Source of the DNA: Zygnema cylindricum
Lineage: Eukaryota; Streptophyta; Zygnematophyceae; Zygnematales; Zygnemataceae
NCBI GenBank assembly: GCA_037447655.1
Contig: JBBHKE010001012.1
Location: 212,851 to 276,850, forward strand
Direction of reading: 5' to 3'
Length of the DNA stretch: 64,000 nucleotides
Part shown: piece by piece, positions 10,897 through 20,422 of the stretch
Layout: the number at the start of each line of letters is the position of its first letter
Numbering within the stretch: position 1 is the stretch's first letter
Position numbers and translations under genes: made by a program
The notes under the pieces: model-generated
The model's database searches: none
What the model was told of the DNA's origin: nothing
Seen by the model: only the letters and a program-made list of their open reading frames with translations

Positions 10897-11904
10897 TGTT
10901 GAAATAGCTAGATTTATAGTGTATTTTCTAGTTTTAAATTAGTTTAATGAAAAAGGTAAGACAAGCGGTGGTAGCCTGCCTCAAATCTTTCTCTATAGCC
11001 CCCGTACTTGTTGTAGTCACCGAAAGAGAGAGAGAGTGATTGAGCCATGGTTGCCTCAACTCCATAAGCACGACTAAGAGTGACATAAGTCACTCTCAAC
11101 AAAGGTTGAGTCCGGCAGGACTCGAACCTAAGACCGGTAGAGCAAGGCGTAGCCGTCAGCTCTAATCGATCTGTTGTAGAAGTTTGCTAGAATACATAAG
11201 GTGTGATAAATATATAAACTGTAATATGATTGTTAATTTAATTAATGGAATTATGAATGAGGGAACATAAAACCAATTGAAAATATAGTGCGAACATGAT
11301 CTCCGCATGAAACAAATGAATCAAACATTTGTTTCGATGGTTCACATTAAATGTCGGTTTTTGATCCCACGACACATATCAGCGACGAGATCTCGGAATG
11401 GTCACTTTGGCGGTTTTTGGACGTGGCATGACCTGACGCCACGAGGAGAGATATCATTTAGTCGCGGAAATTCTAGGGAACATAAAGACGAGTAAAACGT
11501 GGACACGCGTCCACTCAATGGCCTTGTCGTACACATGCCGTACTCAAAGTAAATCGGCCGTAGCACCTTTCTGTACAACACATTGATTTTATTGGATCGT
11601 ACTATAGTAGATAAGGGTTGTGAGGGGGGTTAAGGACTTAGTAATTTTTTCTGTAGACAGTCACCTCTCTCCTTGAGAGTTTGTTTAAATTGGCATCTTT
11701 GCCACCTCAGAACTTAACGGCTGGTTGGCCGTTTTTAGGGATTTTTTTTGCTACGCACTGAAAGGATTCTAGGCTGCAAAAGGAAGCAGTCAGACTGTCA
11801 ATTTATCCTCTAGGGCTCCAGTGGTTTTGGTTGGAAGTGGGTTAGTTAAAAGCTATCTAGAGGCTTCCCAAATTCTGTAGTCCAATGGAGGACACAGAAT
11901 TGCA
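10897..11904 (+). mobile_element. Copia A 5' LTR
   Basis: It is 1008 bp long, starts TGTTGAAATAG and ends GAATTGCA. The gag start codon (11885) lies 20 nt before the LTR end, so the LTR encodes the first residues of Gag. An antisense tRNA-like module lies at 11107-11180. The solo LTR at 31267-32275 (1009 bp) and the LTRs of A2 are relatives. Confidence 0.9.
11107..11180 (-). other. Antisense tRNA-like module in A 5' LTR
   Basis: Read on the minus strand it has an A-box-like GATTAGAGCTG and a B box AGGTTCGAGTCC in tRNA order, about 45 nt apart, ending in a GAGTCC/GGACTC hairpin. The cloverleaf is degenerate and no clear anticodon can be assigned, so this is not called as a tRNA gene. Confidence 0.6.
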
Positions 11905-12389
11905 GGTTATAGGCCCACCCTCTAGGGTACCCACCTTCAATGGATGTGGGTTCACCTATTGGGAAGCCATGATGATGGGGGCTTTCTGTGAAAAACGATA
12001 CTGGGGTATTGTTAGTGGACAAATGAAACGTCCACCTCAGGGAACTCCACCAGGTTTTGGTGGAATAAGATTTTCTGCAACAACCTCTGCTGGAGCAGAG
12101 GAGGCAAATGATGGGGACAACAATGTCACAAAAAAAGGGAAAGAGAAGGAGACGCCTCTAACTCTTATTGCTCCTATTACCACGGCACCCGGAGCGGCGA
12201 CCATGAAGACCGCGAAAAATGACACCCAAACGTGGGAAGACATCAACATGGCTGCCAAAAATTTCATTCTAACACACCTCACTCATGCTTAGGCAACCCC
12301 CCATCTTCACATTTACAAGGCAGAAGAGTTGTGGGTGAGTTTGGTGAAAATCTATAGAGCTGATACTATTCAGGAGCTCCAGTAGGCCG
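11885..12389 (+). pseudogene. gag: Copia A gag, N-terminal part
   Basis: The start MEDTELQ is encoded by the last 20 nt of the LTR, and the next residues VIGPP are the translated primer-binding site. Then come FNGCGFTYWEAMMMGAF and KRYWGIVSGQMKRPP, matching the copia Gag N-terminus (DUF4219-like, W-containing). A TAG at 12290-12292 interrupts it; the same frame then gives YKAEELWVSLVKIYR up to the insertion of a solo LTR at 12390. The inverted relative A2 (32512-31262) has the same residues. Confidence 0.8.
11905..11919 (+). promoter_or_regulatory. Primer-binding site of copia A
   Basis: GGTTATAGGCCCACC follows the LTR directly. It is complementary, with one mismatch in the first 13 nt, to the anticodon stem-loop of initiator tRNA-Met (TGGGCCCATAACC), as in half-tRNA priming of Drosophila copia. 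It is in the gag frame. Confidence 0.8.
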
Positions 12390-12580
12390 TGTTGATATTT
12401 GGGTATTTTCTAGGTCTTTACTAGATAGAAAAAAAGTAGAGGCACTCTGCCTCTGACCCCCTTCTCCAAGCCCCCACACTTGTTGTAGTCACTAAAGGCT
12501 GGGTAGGGTGATAGAGCCATGGCTGTCTAAAGCTTTGTAGCAGACAGGTAGCAGAAAATAGATGGGTTTACCAAAAGTAT

Positions 12581-12655
12581 TGACGGACCCAGGAATTGAT
12601 CTGGAACCTGCCGTCCGTCAATGTAGCCGTTAGCTTTGTCCGTTTAGTCTAGGAC
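12581..12655 (-). other. Antisense tRNA-like module in B solo LTR
   Basis: The minus strand reads TAGTCCTAGACTAAACGG ... GGTTCCAGATCAATTCCTGG, with the T-arm-like part near 12585-12605 and an A-box-like part near 12640-12655. It is degenerate, but at the same place (about +195 to +265 from the LTR start) as in the other LTRs. Confidence 0.5.
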
Positions 12656-13176
12656 TAGTGCTAGGATATATAGGGTTTGATAATTATATAAATATGTACG
12701 AGTAGACGAATTCATTTAACGGCGCGTATAGATCTTTAGTACATAGAAACAGTTTAGAGTATTACGGTTTACGCGAAACTAATACCGCGCATTTGTTTCG
12801 ACGGCGAAACAAATACCGCGCACATATTTTCGACGGGTAAGAATGAATACCGGATTTAATCGACAGCCGTGGTGGTAGCTGAGATTTCCGGAATGGCCGC
12901 CTTGGCGTTTTCTGATGCCGCCACTCTGGATGACACGTGGAAATGCGCTGGAGGATTGCAGAATCTCCGGAGCGCAAGATAACAAGTTTGGATATGACAT
13001 TTGTCACTCGTATGGCCATGCTGTACAGTTGCCGTACAGAAAGTACTCCAGCGCCTGTACTTTTATGTATGGTACAGTCTTGTGATTGGCGCCGTACATC
13101 AGTAGAAGGGGTTTAGAGAGGGACTAGAACTTATAATATTTCTGGTAGGTAGCTGACTCTCCCAGAGAGCACCTTG

Positions 13177-13183
13177 TATAAAT
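13177..13183 (+). promoter_or_regulatory. TATA box in family B LTR
   Basis: TATAAAT follows AGAGAGCACCTTG. The same context occurs at 18388-18394 and 22802-22808 in the C LTRs. It probably positions transcription about 790 bp into the LTR, so the tRNA-like module would lie in U3. Confidence 0.55.
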
Positions 13184-13557
13184 GGCAAACTTTGGCTAGC
13201 CATAAATATCAATTCAGTTAACCAAATTCAGTGATTCTTGTTGCTGCAGACCCAAGGGAGTCCAGGCTACACATGGGTGTAGTCGGTCAGAGTTTTTGCC
13301 TGCCTGGGTGGCTGCATTTCTTAGGGAAAGTCAAAGTGGGTGAATGTGTCCAAATCTCATATTCTAACTTTGCAGTCTGTGGTGGAACTGAGCACACAGA
13401 AAGTGTTATTTCACAAGGGTGAAGCTATATTGGAGTTCTGATTGTGAAGGGGTCAGTCATTTGGGTTTATATCAAGTTGGAGTCGGCACTATCTAGATTA
13501 GCTTCCTTTGGACCTGCGAATTCTGTGTGGCAATGGAGCCCATAGAATTTTAGGCCG

Positions 13558-14040
13558 AACAAAAGTTAGGGAATTATACTAACCAAGGGGGAAATATTTT
13601 AGACTATTATAATGATCTCTCGTGTTTGTATATGGAGATGGAGAGTGCCGGGTGGACAAGTACAATGAAGATGAAAATTAACACTCTCATCAAAAAATTA
13701 CCAGACGAGTATGAAAACATAGTGTACCGAGTATAGGAAATGAATGAGAGTTCATGGAAATGGAACACAATGGTTCGGATGATATTTGTGCAAGAGAAAA
13801 CAATTGAGATTGGGAGAGTGGGAAAGAGCATCGAAGCTCTTTCTGAAGGAGGAAACCGATGGGGGAATGATCCGAAAAAACCATTCAAAGGAGAGAGAGA
13901 TCAGTTTGGAGGACCGAGCGCCCTAAAGGGTCTTTGTTAAATTTGCAAAAAGTCGGGACACTTCATATCGGATTGTGTGAAGCTGTCGGAGCTGCGACTT
14001 CAAGAGAACCGTGGAGGGGGTTCTAACGCAGGGAAGAAGA
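13558..14040 (+). pseudogene. gag: Copia A gag, C-terminal part with zinc knuckle
   Basis: After the solo LTR the gag continues with YLYMEMESAGWTSTMKMKIN, KLPDEYENIVYR and VRMIFVQEKTIEIGR. A CCHC knuckle (CKKSGHFISDC) follows at about 13940-13975. TAG codons at 13733 and 13938 interrupt the frame. It should bind element RNA in an intact copy. Confidence 0.75.
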
Positions 14041-14530
14041 AGGCACTTGTCGTCACGAAAATGAAATGAGAAACCGAGGACGAGTCCTTTGAGGAGGAGG
14101 ATGGTGAGCTTCTTCTTGACGAGAGTCTAGAGGAGAAAGAGATCCCTTGGAAACAATAGTGTGCTCTCGGAGCAACTCGGGAAGCTCCACAAGAACAATG
14201 GATCATCGACTCAAGTGCATCCATGCATATGTGTCGTGATTAGCACCTATATTCTAAGCTAAGAAAGATCCATACTATAGAGATAGAGTATGGGGATGGG
14301 AGTGTGGTTACCACATATCTAGTGGGGTCGGTAGATCTGAAAGTCTTAGTGGAGGGTAAGACTTCTATACTCACCGTCTTAGATGTACTCTACATTCCTC
14401 AGCTGAGTTAAAATCTTGTCTTTACGTCTGTGTTAGATGACAAAGAGTTTGTTACATTCACTAGAAAGGGAGTCTTTACAACTAAGTATGGGGATGAAGT
14501 CTACTTCACGGCAGATAAGGGTAGCAACGA
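14041..14530 (+). pseudogene. Copia A protease
   Basis: EQWIIDSSASMHMC (about 14190-14232) is the retropepsin active site with the expected Gly replaced by Ser (DSGAS to DSSAS), followed by a stop. Before it is an acidic stretch (ETEDESFEEEDGELLLDESLEEKE). After it come the β-strand segments VLDVLYIPQLS and FVTFTRKGVFTTKYG. Confidence 0.75.
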
Positions 14531-15580
14531 ATGATTAAACTTAACCTGAGTAATGAAAATAAGAATGCTTACTATGTTGGTGTTCCAAAGTTGATGATTT
14601 GGCATAAGCGGTTGGGGCAATGTGCATTTTGATAGGCTGAGGGAAATGAGAAAGCTTGGTGTAGTAGAAGGCATTCAGTTTGGGGATAATGAAATGGTGG
14701 ATGATTGTAGTGGCTGTGCTCAAGGAAAGGTCCACAAACTCCCTTTTCCCAAAGTCGCCACATATAGGGGTGAGAAAGTACTAGATTTGGTCTACACAGA
14801 TATCTAGGGACCTGCAAAAGTACCTTCGGTCGGAGGGAAGAGGTTTATGTTGACAATAACCAATGACTGGTCTAGATACTCTAGAGTCTACTTCTTAAAA
14901 ACAATGTATGAAACACCAACTTACTTTAAAGAATATTAAGCTTAGAGTGAGAAGTTGCATGGAACCCCCATTAAGAGAATAATGAGTGATAATGGGGGGG
15001 AATATACCTCTAACCAGTTTGAGAAATATTTAAGAGATGAGGGAGTTCTGCACCAAAAAACGGTACCATATAACCGGGAACAAAATGGGGTAGCTGAGAG
15101 GTTGAACGGAACACTAGGAGATAGTGTATGCAGTATGTTGGCCGACAAGAAAATAGTGAAGAGATTTTGGGCTGCAACGCTTGAACTGTGCCAACTTCAT
15201 TAAGAATAGAGTCTTAACCTCAACCGTAAAATGAATAACACCTTATGAGAGATGGGTTGGAAGGAAACCAGATATCTCTCACCTTAAAGTATTCGGTAGC
15301 GAAGTTTACAGTCTTGACACGGATAGGAAAAATTGGAAACTAGATGGTAAGGGAAAACCTTGATACTTTGTAGGATATGACGAGGATGTCAAGGGATATA
15401 GAGTCTATGAATTAGCAAAGAAAGGTATCATTCTGGTCAAACACCTAGTTGTCATGGATAAAGGGAAGTCATTTGACCCCTTCAAATATACAAATGAGAT
15501 AAGAATCAGTTTTGAGTTCGAAAGTGAGAAGAACTCGATCGTTCGCGAAAGGGATATGAGTGAAAAAGTGATTGCACATT
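14531..15580 (+). pseudogene. pol: Copia A integrase
   Basis: GAG-pre-integrase blocks LMIWHKRLGQ and CSGCAQGKVHKLPFP (14600-14750) give the HHCC finger. The core follows with LDLVYTDI, IMSDNGGEYTSNQFEKYL and EQNGVAERLNGTLGDSV, so all three catalytic acidic residues (D, D, E) remain. A YERWVGRKPDISHLKV block with the capsid-exit region runs to 15580. Frameshifts near 14625 and stops at 14806, 14938 and 15201 break it. Confidence 0.85.
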
Positions 15581-16610
15581 AAGGGAAAATCCAAGATACA
15601 AGAGATCCATTGGAAACCTCACATATTCCTATTGATTTCGTGGAGATAGAAGAGGAGGAATCGGTACAGGGTTCTATGGATAGGGGAGCCGATGAGACAG
15701 CAAGGAGAAATCTAAGACTTCCCTCCATTCCAACTTCGGAGTTTGAGGGAGGGAGAAGGAGCACAAAAAGGATACAAGAGAAATAGGCAGCCTATAAGGT
15801 TACTAAGCTATCTCACCCAGATGAGCCTCAGTCATTGTGAGAGGCAGTGAACAGTCCTGAGAAAAACATATGGATTAGAGCAATAAATGATGAGATGGCC
15901 TCCATCATGGAAGAAAATACTTGGGAGCTAGCGGACTGTCCTCTGGACAAAAAACCGATTGGCAGGAAATGGGTGTTTAAACTAAAATTGAATCTAAATA
16001 ATACCATTGAGAGATATAAGGCTCAATTGGTAGCAAAAGGGTTCACGTAAATGGAGGGGATTGACTATGAGGAGACTTTTGCTCCAGTTGTTTAGTTCCC
16101 ACCAGTAAGGATTCTCCTCGGTCTAGCACCAGTGGAAGACATGGAAATACACTAGATAGATATTAATACTGTTTTTCATAATAGTGAGTTAGAGGAAGAA
16201 ATTTTCATGAATCAACCAGAGGGATTCATAGAGGAAAGAGAAGAGAGCACAGTCTATAGGCTCATAAAGTCCTTATATGGACTGAAGCAGGCTCCTCGGC
16301 AGTGGAATAAGAAACTAGATGAGTTTCTCACTTGTCTAGGCTATATCCAGATAAGCTCTAACCATTTTATCTTTATGTTTGAAGATGAGAATGGTGTGAT
16401 TTTTTTTGCAATTTATGTGGATAATCTGTTGGTGTTAAGTTAGTTTTTGGAAAAGATCAATAAGTTAAAGGAAGATCTTAGAAGCAGATTTGATATGAAG
16501 GATTTAGGAGAGGTAAGATATATTTTGGGAATCCTAATCGAGAGAGATAGGGGAAAAGGATTATCAGACTTCCTCAAAAGGAATCAATAGGTAATATGCT
16601 TGAGATATTC
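15581..16610 (+). pseudogene. pol: Copia A reverse transcriptase
   Basis: The frame 15847-16050 gives IWIRAINDEMASIMEENTWE and GRKWVFKLKLN. After a TAA come IDYEETFAPVV, DINTVFHNSELEEEIFM, SLYGLKQAPRQWNKKLDEFL and IYVDNLLVLS. The catalytic YVDD is YVDN in this copy. The upstream linker (15581-15840) is acidic and Ser-rich, ending with a PSIPTSEFEGGRRSTKRIQE-type segment shared with A2. Confidence 0.85.
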
Positions 16611-17411
16611 TAGATGGAAAAGGCAAACAGTTGTACCACTCCCATGGAATTGAAGAAAGTAAATGATGGGAGTGTAGAAGGAGGAATGATAATCTTAGAT
16701 GATCAGATGAGTCCAGAGGAGAGAGAGTTTATGAAGTATATTCCTCATAGACAGGTCGTAGGAAGTTTGATCTACTTTATGAATTGTAGAAGGCCGGATA
16801 TAGCGGCAGCAGTTGGAGTCCTCAGTAGGAGTCTTAACGATCACAGGAAGAGAGATTCGGAGGCAGCCAAGAGAGTCATGAGATATCTAGAAGGAACCTG
16901 AGAGTTATGGTTCCATTTGGGAGGGGAGCACACTAATATCAATACTTGGAGTGATGCCAGTTATAAGGATGCACCTATGAAAAGATGCATTTCTGGGTAT
17001 GTGTTATATGTGGGGGAAGGTGCTTGCTGTTGGAGCCGTAAGCAACAAAAGGTGGTTGCTCAGTCTACTATGGAGGCTAAGTGCATGACCTCTTGTTCTG
17101 TTGTAAAAGAGTTAATGTGGGTTAAGTCTTTTATGCAAGAACTAGGGTATATGAAAAATGGAGAGCATTAAGTTTTTTGTGATAATCAGGCTGCCATTGC
17201 AATTGCAGCCAATCTAAAGCACCATTTCAAAGCTAAGCATATGGACATAAGATTGAGTTTTGTTAGGGAAAAAGTAGAAAACAAAATTGTGAATCTTGTG
17301 TATAAATCTCATGAAGTAATGGTGGCTGATATGATGACCAAAACTGTTCCATCTCCCAAGTTAAAGTATTGTAGGGAAAAGTGTGGACTAAAAGAGAAGA
17401 TGTAATTAGAC
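16611..17411 (+). pseudogene. pol: Copia A RNase H
   Basis: VVGSLIYFMNCRRPDIAAAV, RVMRYLEGT, INTWSDASYKDAPMKRCISG, CCWSRKQQKVVAQSTMEA, FCDNQAAIAIAANLKHHFKA and HMDIRLSFVREKVE appear in order. Two TAA/TGA codons interrupt (16900, 17169). The last residues (CREKCGLKEKM) end at TAA 17403-17405, shortly before the polypurine tract and the 3' LTR. Confidence 0.85.
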
Positions 17412-17414
17412 TAG

Positions 17415-17427
17415 AAAATAAAAGGAG
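17415..17427 (+). promoter_or_regulatory. Polypurine tract of copia A
   Basis: AAAATAAAAGGAG directly precedes the 3' LTR start. Equivalent tracts GAAAATAAGGGAG (21980-21992) and GAAAATAATGGGAG (62139-62152) precede the 3' LTRs of copia C and B2. These prime plus-strand DNA synthesis. Confidence 0.75.
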
Positions 17428-17787
17428 TGTTGAAATAACTAGATTTATAATGTATTTTCTAGGTCTAAATTAGTTTAATGAAAAAAGTAAGACAAGCGCA
17501 GGTAGTTTGCCTCGAATCCTTTTCTTTAGCCCCCATACTTCTTGTAGTCACAGAAAGAGAGAGAGTGTGATGAAGCCATGTTGAAATTTAAGTATTTTCT
17601 AGGTGTGGAGATTGTAAAATAAAAGACAAAAGAAGAGACACTGACATCTTGCCTCTAACTCTTCACTCAAGTCCCCACACTTGTCGCAGTCACTGAAGAC
17701 TTGAGGAGGAGTTAGATCCATGGCTGCCTAGGCTGTCCAAAGAGGAGAGGAAGGCAAGTCTTGATAGAGTTACCTAAAATGTATGAC

Positions 17788-17855
17788 GGACCGGAGATTT
17801 GATCCGGGTACCTGCCGACCGTCAAATTAGACGTTAGCCTCAACCGTTTAGTTAA
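17788..17855 (-). other. Antisense tRNA-like module in C 5' LTR
   Basis: On the minus strand a T-arm-like CCGGATCAAATCTCCGG and an upstream AACTAAACGGTTGAGG segment occupy the tRNA-like position. The copy in the 3' LTR (22200-22270) is almost identical. This module is more degenerate than those at 31461 and 62532. Confidence 0.45.
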
Positions 17856-18387
17856 GACTGTTCTTAAATGATGCACGGTTTGATAATTATATATAGGCTT
17901 ACACGTAGACTAATTCATTCAACTGAAACTTTACTCGGGATGCATAGATTCAGTTATGTAGAGTACAGAGTACGGTACGGAATAGAAACAGATATCGCGC
18001 ATTTTGTTTCGATAGCGAAACAAATACCGCGCAAGTATTTATGACGGCTACGATTAAAATCTAGTTTTGATCGTACGGCCAGGAAGGATGCCGAGATCGC
18101 GAAAGTGAATCGCGGCGGTTTGCGGTCATCGCCACGTAGGATGACACGTGGCACAATGACATTGGATCGTGGCAACGTCAAAGATTACGAGAACAAATCC
18201 GGATATGACATGTGTCGACATTTTGGCCATGTCGTACGATGGCCGTACAGAAAGTACACCGACACCTGTACTTTTATGTACGACACAGTAATTTGATTGG
18301 TGCCGTACGTCAGTAGATAAAGTTTTAGAGAGAGATAGGACTTAGAAAATTTAGGTGGTAGGGGCCCCTCTCCCAGAGAGCACCTTG

Positions 18388-18394
18388 TATAAAT
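18388..18394 (+). promoter_or_regulatory. TATA box in copia C 5' LTR
   Basis: TATAAAT stands in the context CACCTTG-TATAAAT-GGC, about 810 bp from the LTR start. The context is conserved in the right LTR at 22802-22808 and in the B solo LTR. Confidence 0.55.
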
Positions 18395-18478
18395 GGCAAA
18401 TTTTGGCCAGCCATAACAATTAATTTACTTGACCATTTTCAGTGATTCTTTTTGCTGCCGACTCAGGGGAGTCCAAGC

Positions 18479-19308
18479 TGTTGTCTTTTGGAAAGCTCTC
18501 AGTCTCAGAGCAGCGCAGCAGCGCAGCAACTATACAGACAGCAGCGCAGCTGCTATACGGAAGAGCAACGCAGCTGCTATACAGCAGAGCTGCGCAGCAG
18601 CAGAGCAGCGCAGCAGCGAAGCTGCGATACAGACAGGACAAACGCAGCTGCGGTCACTTTGGATAAGATCCGTACAGACAACGCAGCTGCTACTATCTTG
18701 GATATGATTTGGTGCAGGACACTGCAGCCGCGGGTGATATAAATGTGATCCGGTACGGGACAACGCTGCTGCGATTGATATGAATCTAGTCAACGGACGA
18801 GATTCATAAGAGTATCACAAGTGACTTAGCCGACAAGTATTTGTACAATAACTTAATATAGATTCTGAGTAATATTGACTGTACAATGATAGATTGGGTT
18901 GGCACGATCAAGAACACGTAGATCTCAGTAGGTGGGTTGATTTTGGACGTACCTCTCATGTACACTGTTATCGGCGGTAGAACACCGAAAGTATAAGACT
19001 TAGGACTTAGAACATTTTAATGTATCCAGACTTCCTAGTAGTAAAACTGCAGACAGTTTTTGGGAAACTTCTGAGTATTATATCTTGAGTGTTGTTGGGT
19101 CAATTGTGCTGAAACTTTGGGAGTTGTCAGTGTTTATGCTACTCTATATTCTGATAGAGTTTTGTGAAGCTTGGATGCTTGGATAAGAATTGGTGAGCAC
19201 TTAAGAACAGCTGGTTGGTAGGATTCTTGATAGCTTCTGAGAGTGTATCATGTCTACTTCTACTACTACTGCTGCTCCTCCACCTGCACCGGTGGTTGTA
19301 GAACAACA
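18479..19308 (+). mobile_element. Solo LTR of copia family D
   Basis: It is 830 bp, starts TGTTGTCTTTTGG and ends GTAGAACAACA, with target duplication CAAGC at 18474-18478 and 19309-19313. The flanks rejoin to match the uninterrupted right LTR of C. Its 3' part is the reverse match of 10325-10891 plus 24047 onward. An ATG at 19250 (59 nt before the end) opens MSTSTTTAAPPPAPVVVEQ, the start of D Gag. Confidence 0.9.
18509..18780. repeat. GCAGC/CAGCTGC-rich array in D LTR U3
   Basis: Dense, imperfect repeats of GCGCAGCAGC and GCAGCTGCTATACGG-like units fill the first part of the LTR and thin out downstream. Several overlapping open frames in it are low-complexity products of the repeat, not genes. 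A related but differently expanded array lies in the inverted D LTR near 24360-24560. Confidence 0.8.
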
Positions 19309-19578
19309 CAAGCTACACAGGGGTGTAGTTGGTCAGAGTGTTTGCTTGCCAGGGTGGCTGCATTTCTAAGGGAAAGTCAAAGTGGGGAATGTTATCCAAC
19401 ACTCATATTCTAACTTTGCATTCTGTGGTGGAACTGAGCACACAGAAAGTCTTATTTCACAGGGGTGAATCTATATTCGGGTTCTGATTGTCAAGGGGTC
19501 AGTCATTTGGGTTTATATAAACTTGGAGTTGGCACTATCTAGATAAGCTTCTCTTGGATGTGCTTACTCTGAGGGCCA

Positions 19579-19902
19579 ATGGAGGTCTCAGAGTTTAAGG
19601 TTATGGGCCCACCATCTAGGGTGCCTATGTTTGATGGAGCAGGCTTCAGTTATTGGGCGTTTACAATGGAGGGATTACTTTTCGAGAAGCACCTATGGGG
19701 AATTGTTGCGGGACAAGTGAGATGTCCGCCATCTGGCTTTGGAGGAGCTTACTATGGAGATTCATCTGAGGCTGCCCAAAATATCAACCGGAGTTCAGAT
19801 GCAACGGAAGGTGAAGGGAAAAATCTTTCCGTGGATGGGGAAATAGGGGAGAAGGAATGTGGTGGAACTGAGCACACAAAAAGTCTTATTTCACAGGGGT
19901 GA
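19579..19902 (+). pseudogene. gag: Copia C gag start, first copy
   Basis: MEVSEFKVMGPPSRVPMF starts in the LTR and continues through FDGAGFSYWAFTMEGLL, LWGIVAGQVRCPP and a Ser-rich linker. It ends prematurely at the tandem-duplication junction, where it reads into LTR sequence (ECGGTEHTKSLISQG stop). The intact continuation uses the second copy at 20013. Confidence 0.8.
19599..19613 (+). promoter_or_regulatory. Primer-binding site of copia C (first copy)
   Basis: GGTTATGGGCCCACC is an exact complement of the initiator tRNA-Met anticodon stem-loop over 13 nt (TGGGCCCATAACC). A second copy is at 20033-20047 within the tandem duplication. Both are in the gag frame, encoding V-M-G-P. Confidence 0.82.
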
Positions 19903-20012
19903 ATCTATATTCATGTTCTGATTGTCAAGGGGTCAGTCATTTGGGTTTATATAAACTTGGAGTTGGCACTATCTAGATAAGCTTCTTTTGGATGTGCTTA
20001 CTCTGAGGGCCA

Positions 20013-20399
20013 ATGGAGGTCTCAGAGTTTCAGGTTATGGGCCCACCATCTAGGGTGCCTATGTTTGATGGAGCAGGCTTCAGTTATTGGGCGTTTACAA
20101 TGGAGGGATTACTTTTCGAGAAGCACCTATGGGGAATTGTTGCGGGACAAGTGAGATGTCCTCCATCTGGCTTTGGAGGAGCTTACTATGGAGATTCATC
20201 TGAGGCTGCCCAAAATATCAACCAGAGTTCAGATGCAACGGAAGGTGAAGGGAAAAATCTTTCCGTGGATGGGGAAATAGGGGAGAAGGAAAAAGGGACA
20301 CCTATGGTGAGGGGAGCTAGGCTCTCAACTATGGTACAACATGTAGGGATTAAAACTGAAGAAAATGACAAAAAATATGGGAATACAAAAACACTATAG
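20013..20399 (+). pseudogene. gag: Copia C gag, second N-terminal copy
   Basis: The frame starts with MEVSEFQVMGPPSRVPMF at the second LTR-end copy. It repeats the first copy and adds EKEKGTPMVRGARLSTMVQ. TAG at 20397-20399 separates it from the following frame (20423-21463), which carries the next Gag segment; an intact family member would read through. Confidence 0.75.
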
Positions 20400-20422
20400 C
20401 AAAACATCTGATACTTAGATAT

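Larger units (their letters stand above)
12390..13552 (+). mobile_element. Solo LTR, family B
   Basis: It is 1163 bp, starts TGTTGATATTTGG and ends GAATTTTA, with target duplication GGCCG at 12385-12389 and 13553-13557. The flanks rejoin to a continuous gag (compare the uninterrupted A2 copy at 31050-30960). It carries an ATG exactly 20 nt before its end (13533), a TATAAAT box at 13177 and an antisense tRNA-like module at 12581-12655. Confidence 0.88.
17579..19598 (+). mobile_element. Copia C 5' LTR with inserted solo LTR
   Basis: It starts TGTTGAAATTTAAG and ends GAGTTTAA (other copies end TTTCA or TTTTA). It is interrupted at 18479-19308 by a D solo LTR. It has a TATAAAT at 18388, an antisense tRNA-like module near 17788-17855 and the gag ATG at 19579, 20 nt before the end. 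Confidence 0.88.
19424..20291 (+). repeat. 434-bp tandem duplication of LTR end plus gag start
   Basis: The segment starting TGTGGTGGAACTGAGCACAC at 19424 recurs at 19858. Each unit covers the last part of the LTR, the primer-binding site and the first roughly 95 gag codons. The second unit has the canonical LTR end GAGTTTCA before GGTTATGGGCC. The first gag copy runs into the repeat junction and stops at 19902; the second continues into the rest of gag. Confidence 0.9.

Noticed and set aside
12390-13552. Full-length insertion of a small gene-bearing element
   Set aside because: Only LTR sequence is present; the apparent gag start codon is the LTR-encoded ATG found 20 nt from every related LTR end.
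18429-18793. Overlapping frames on both strands in the CAGC-rich array
   Set aside because: Low-complexity products of the tandem repeat in a D LTR; flanking LTR boundaries and target duplication explain the segment.
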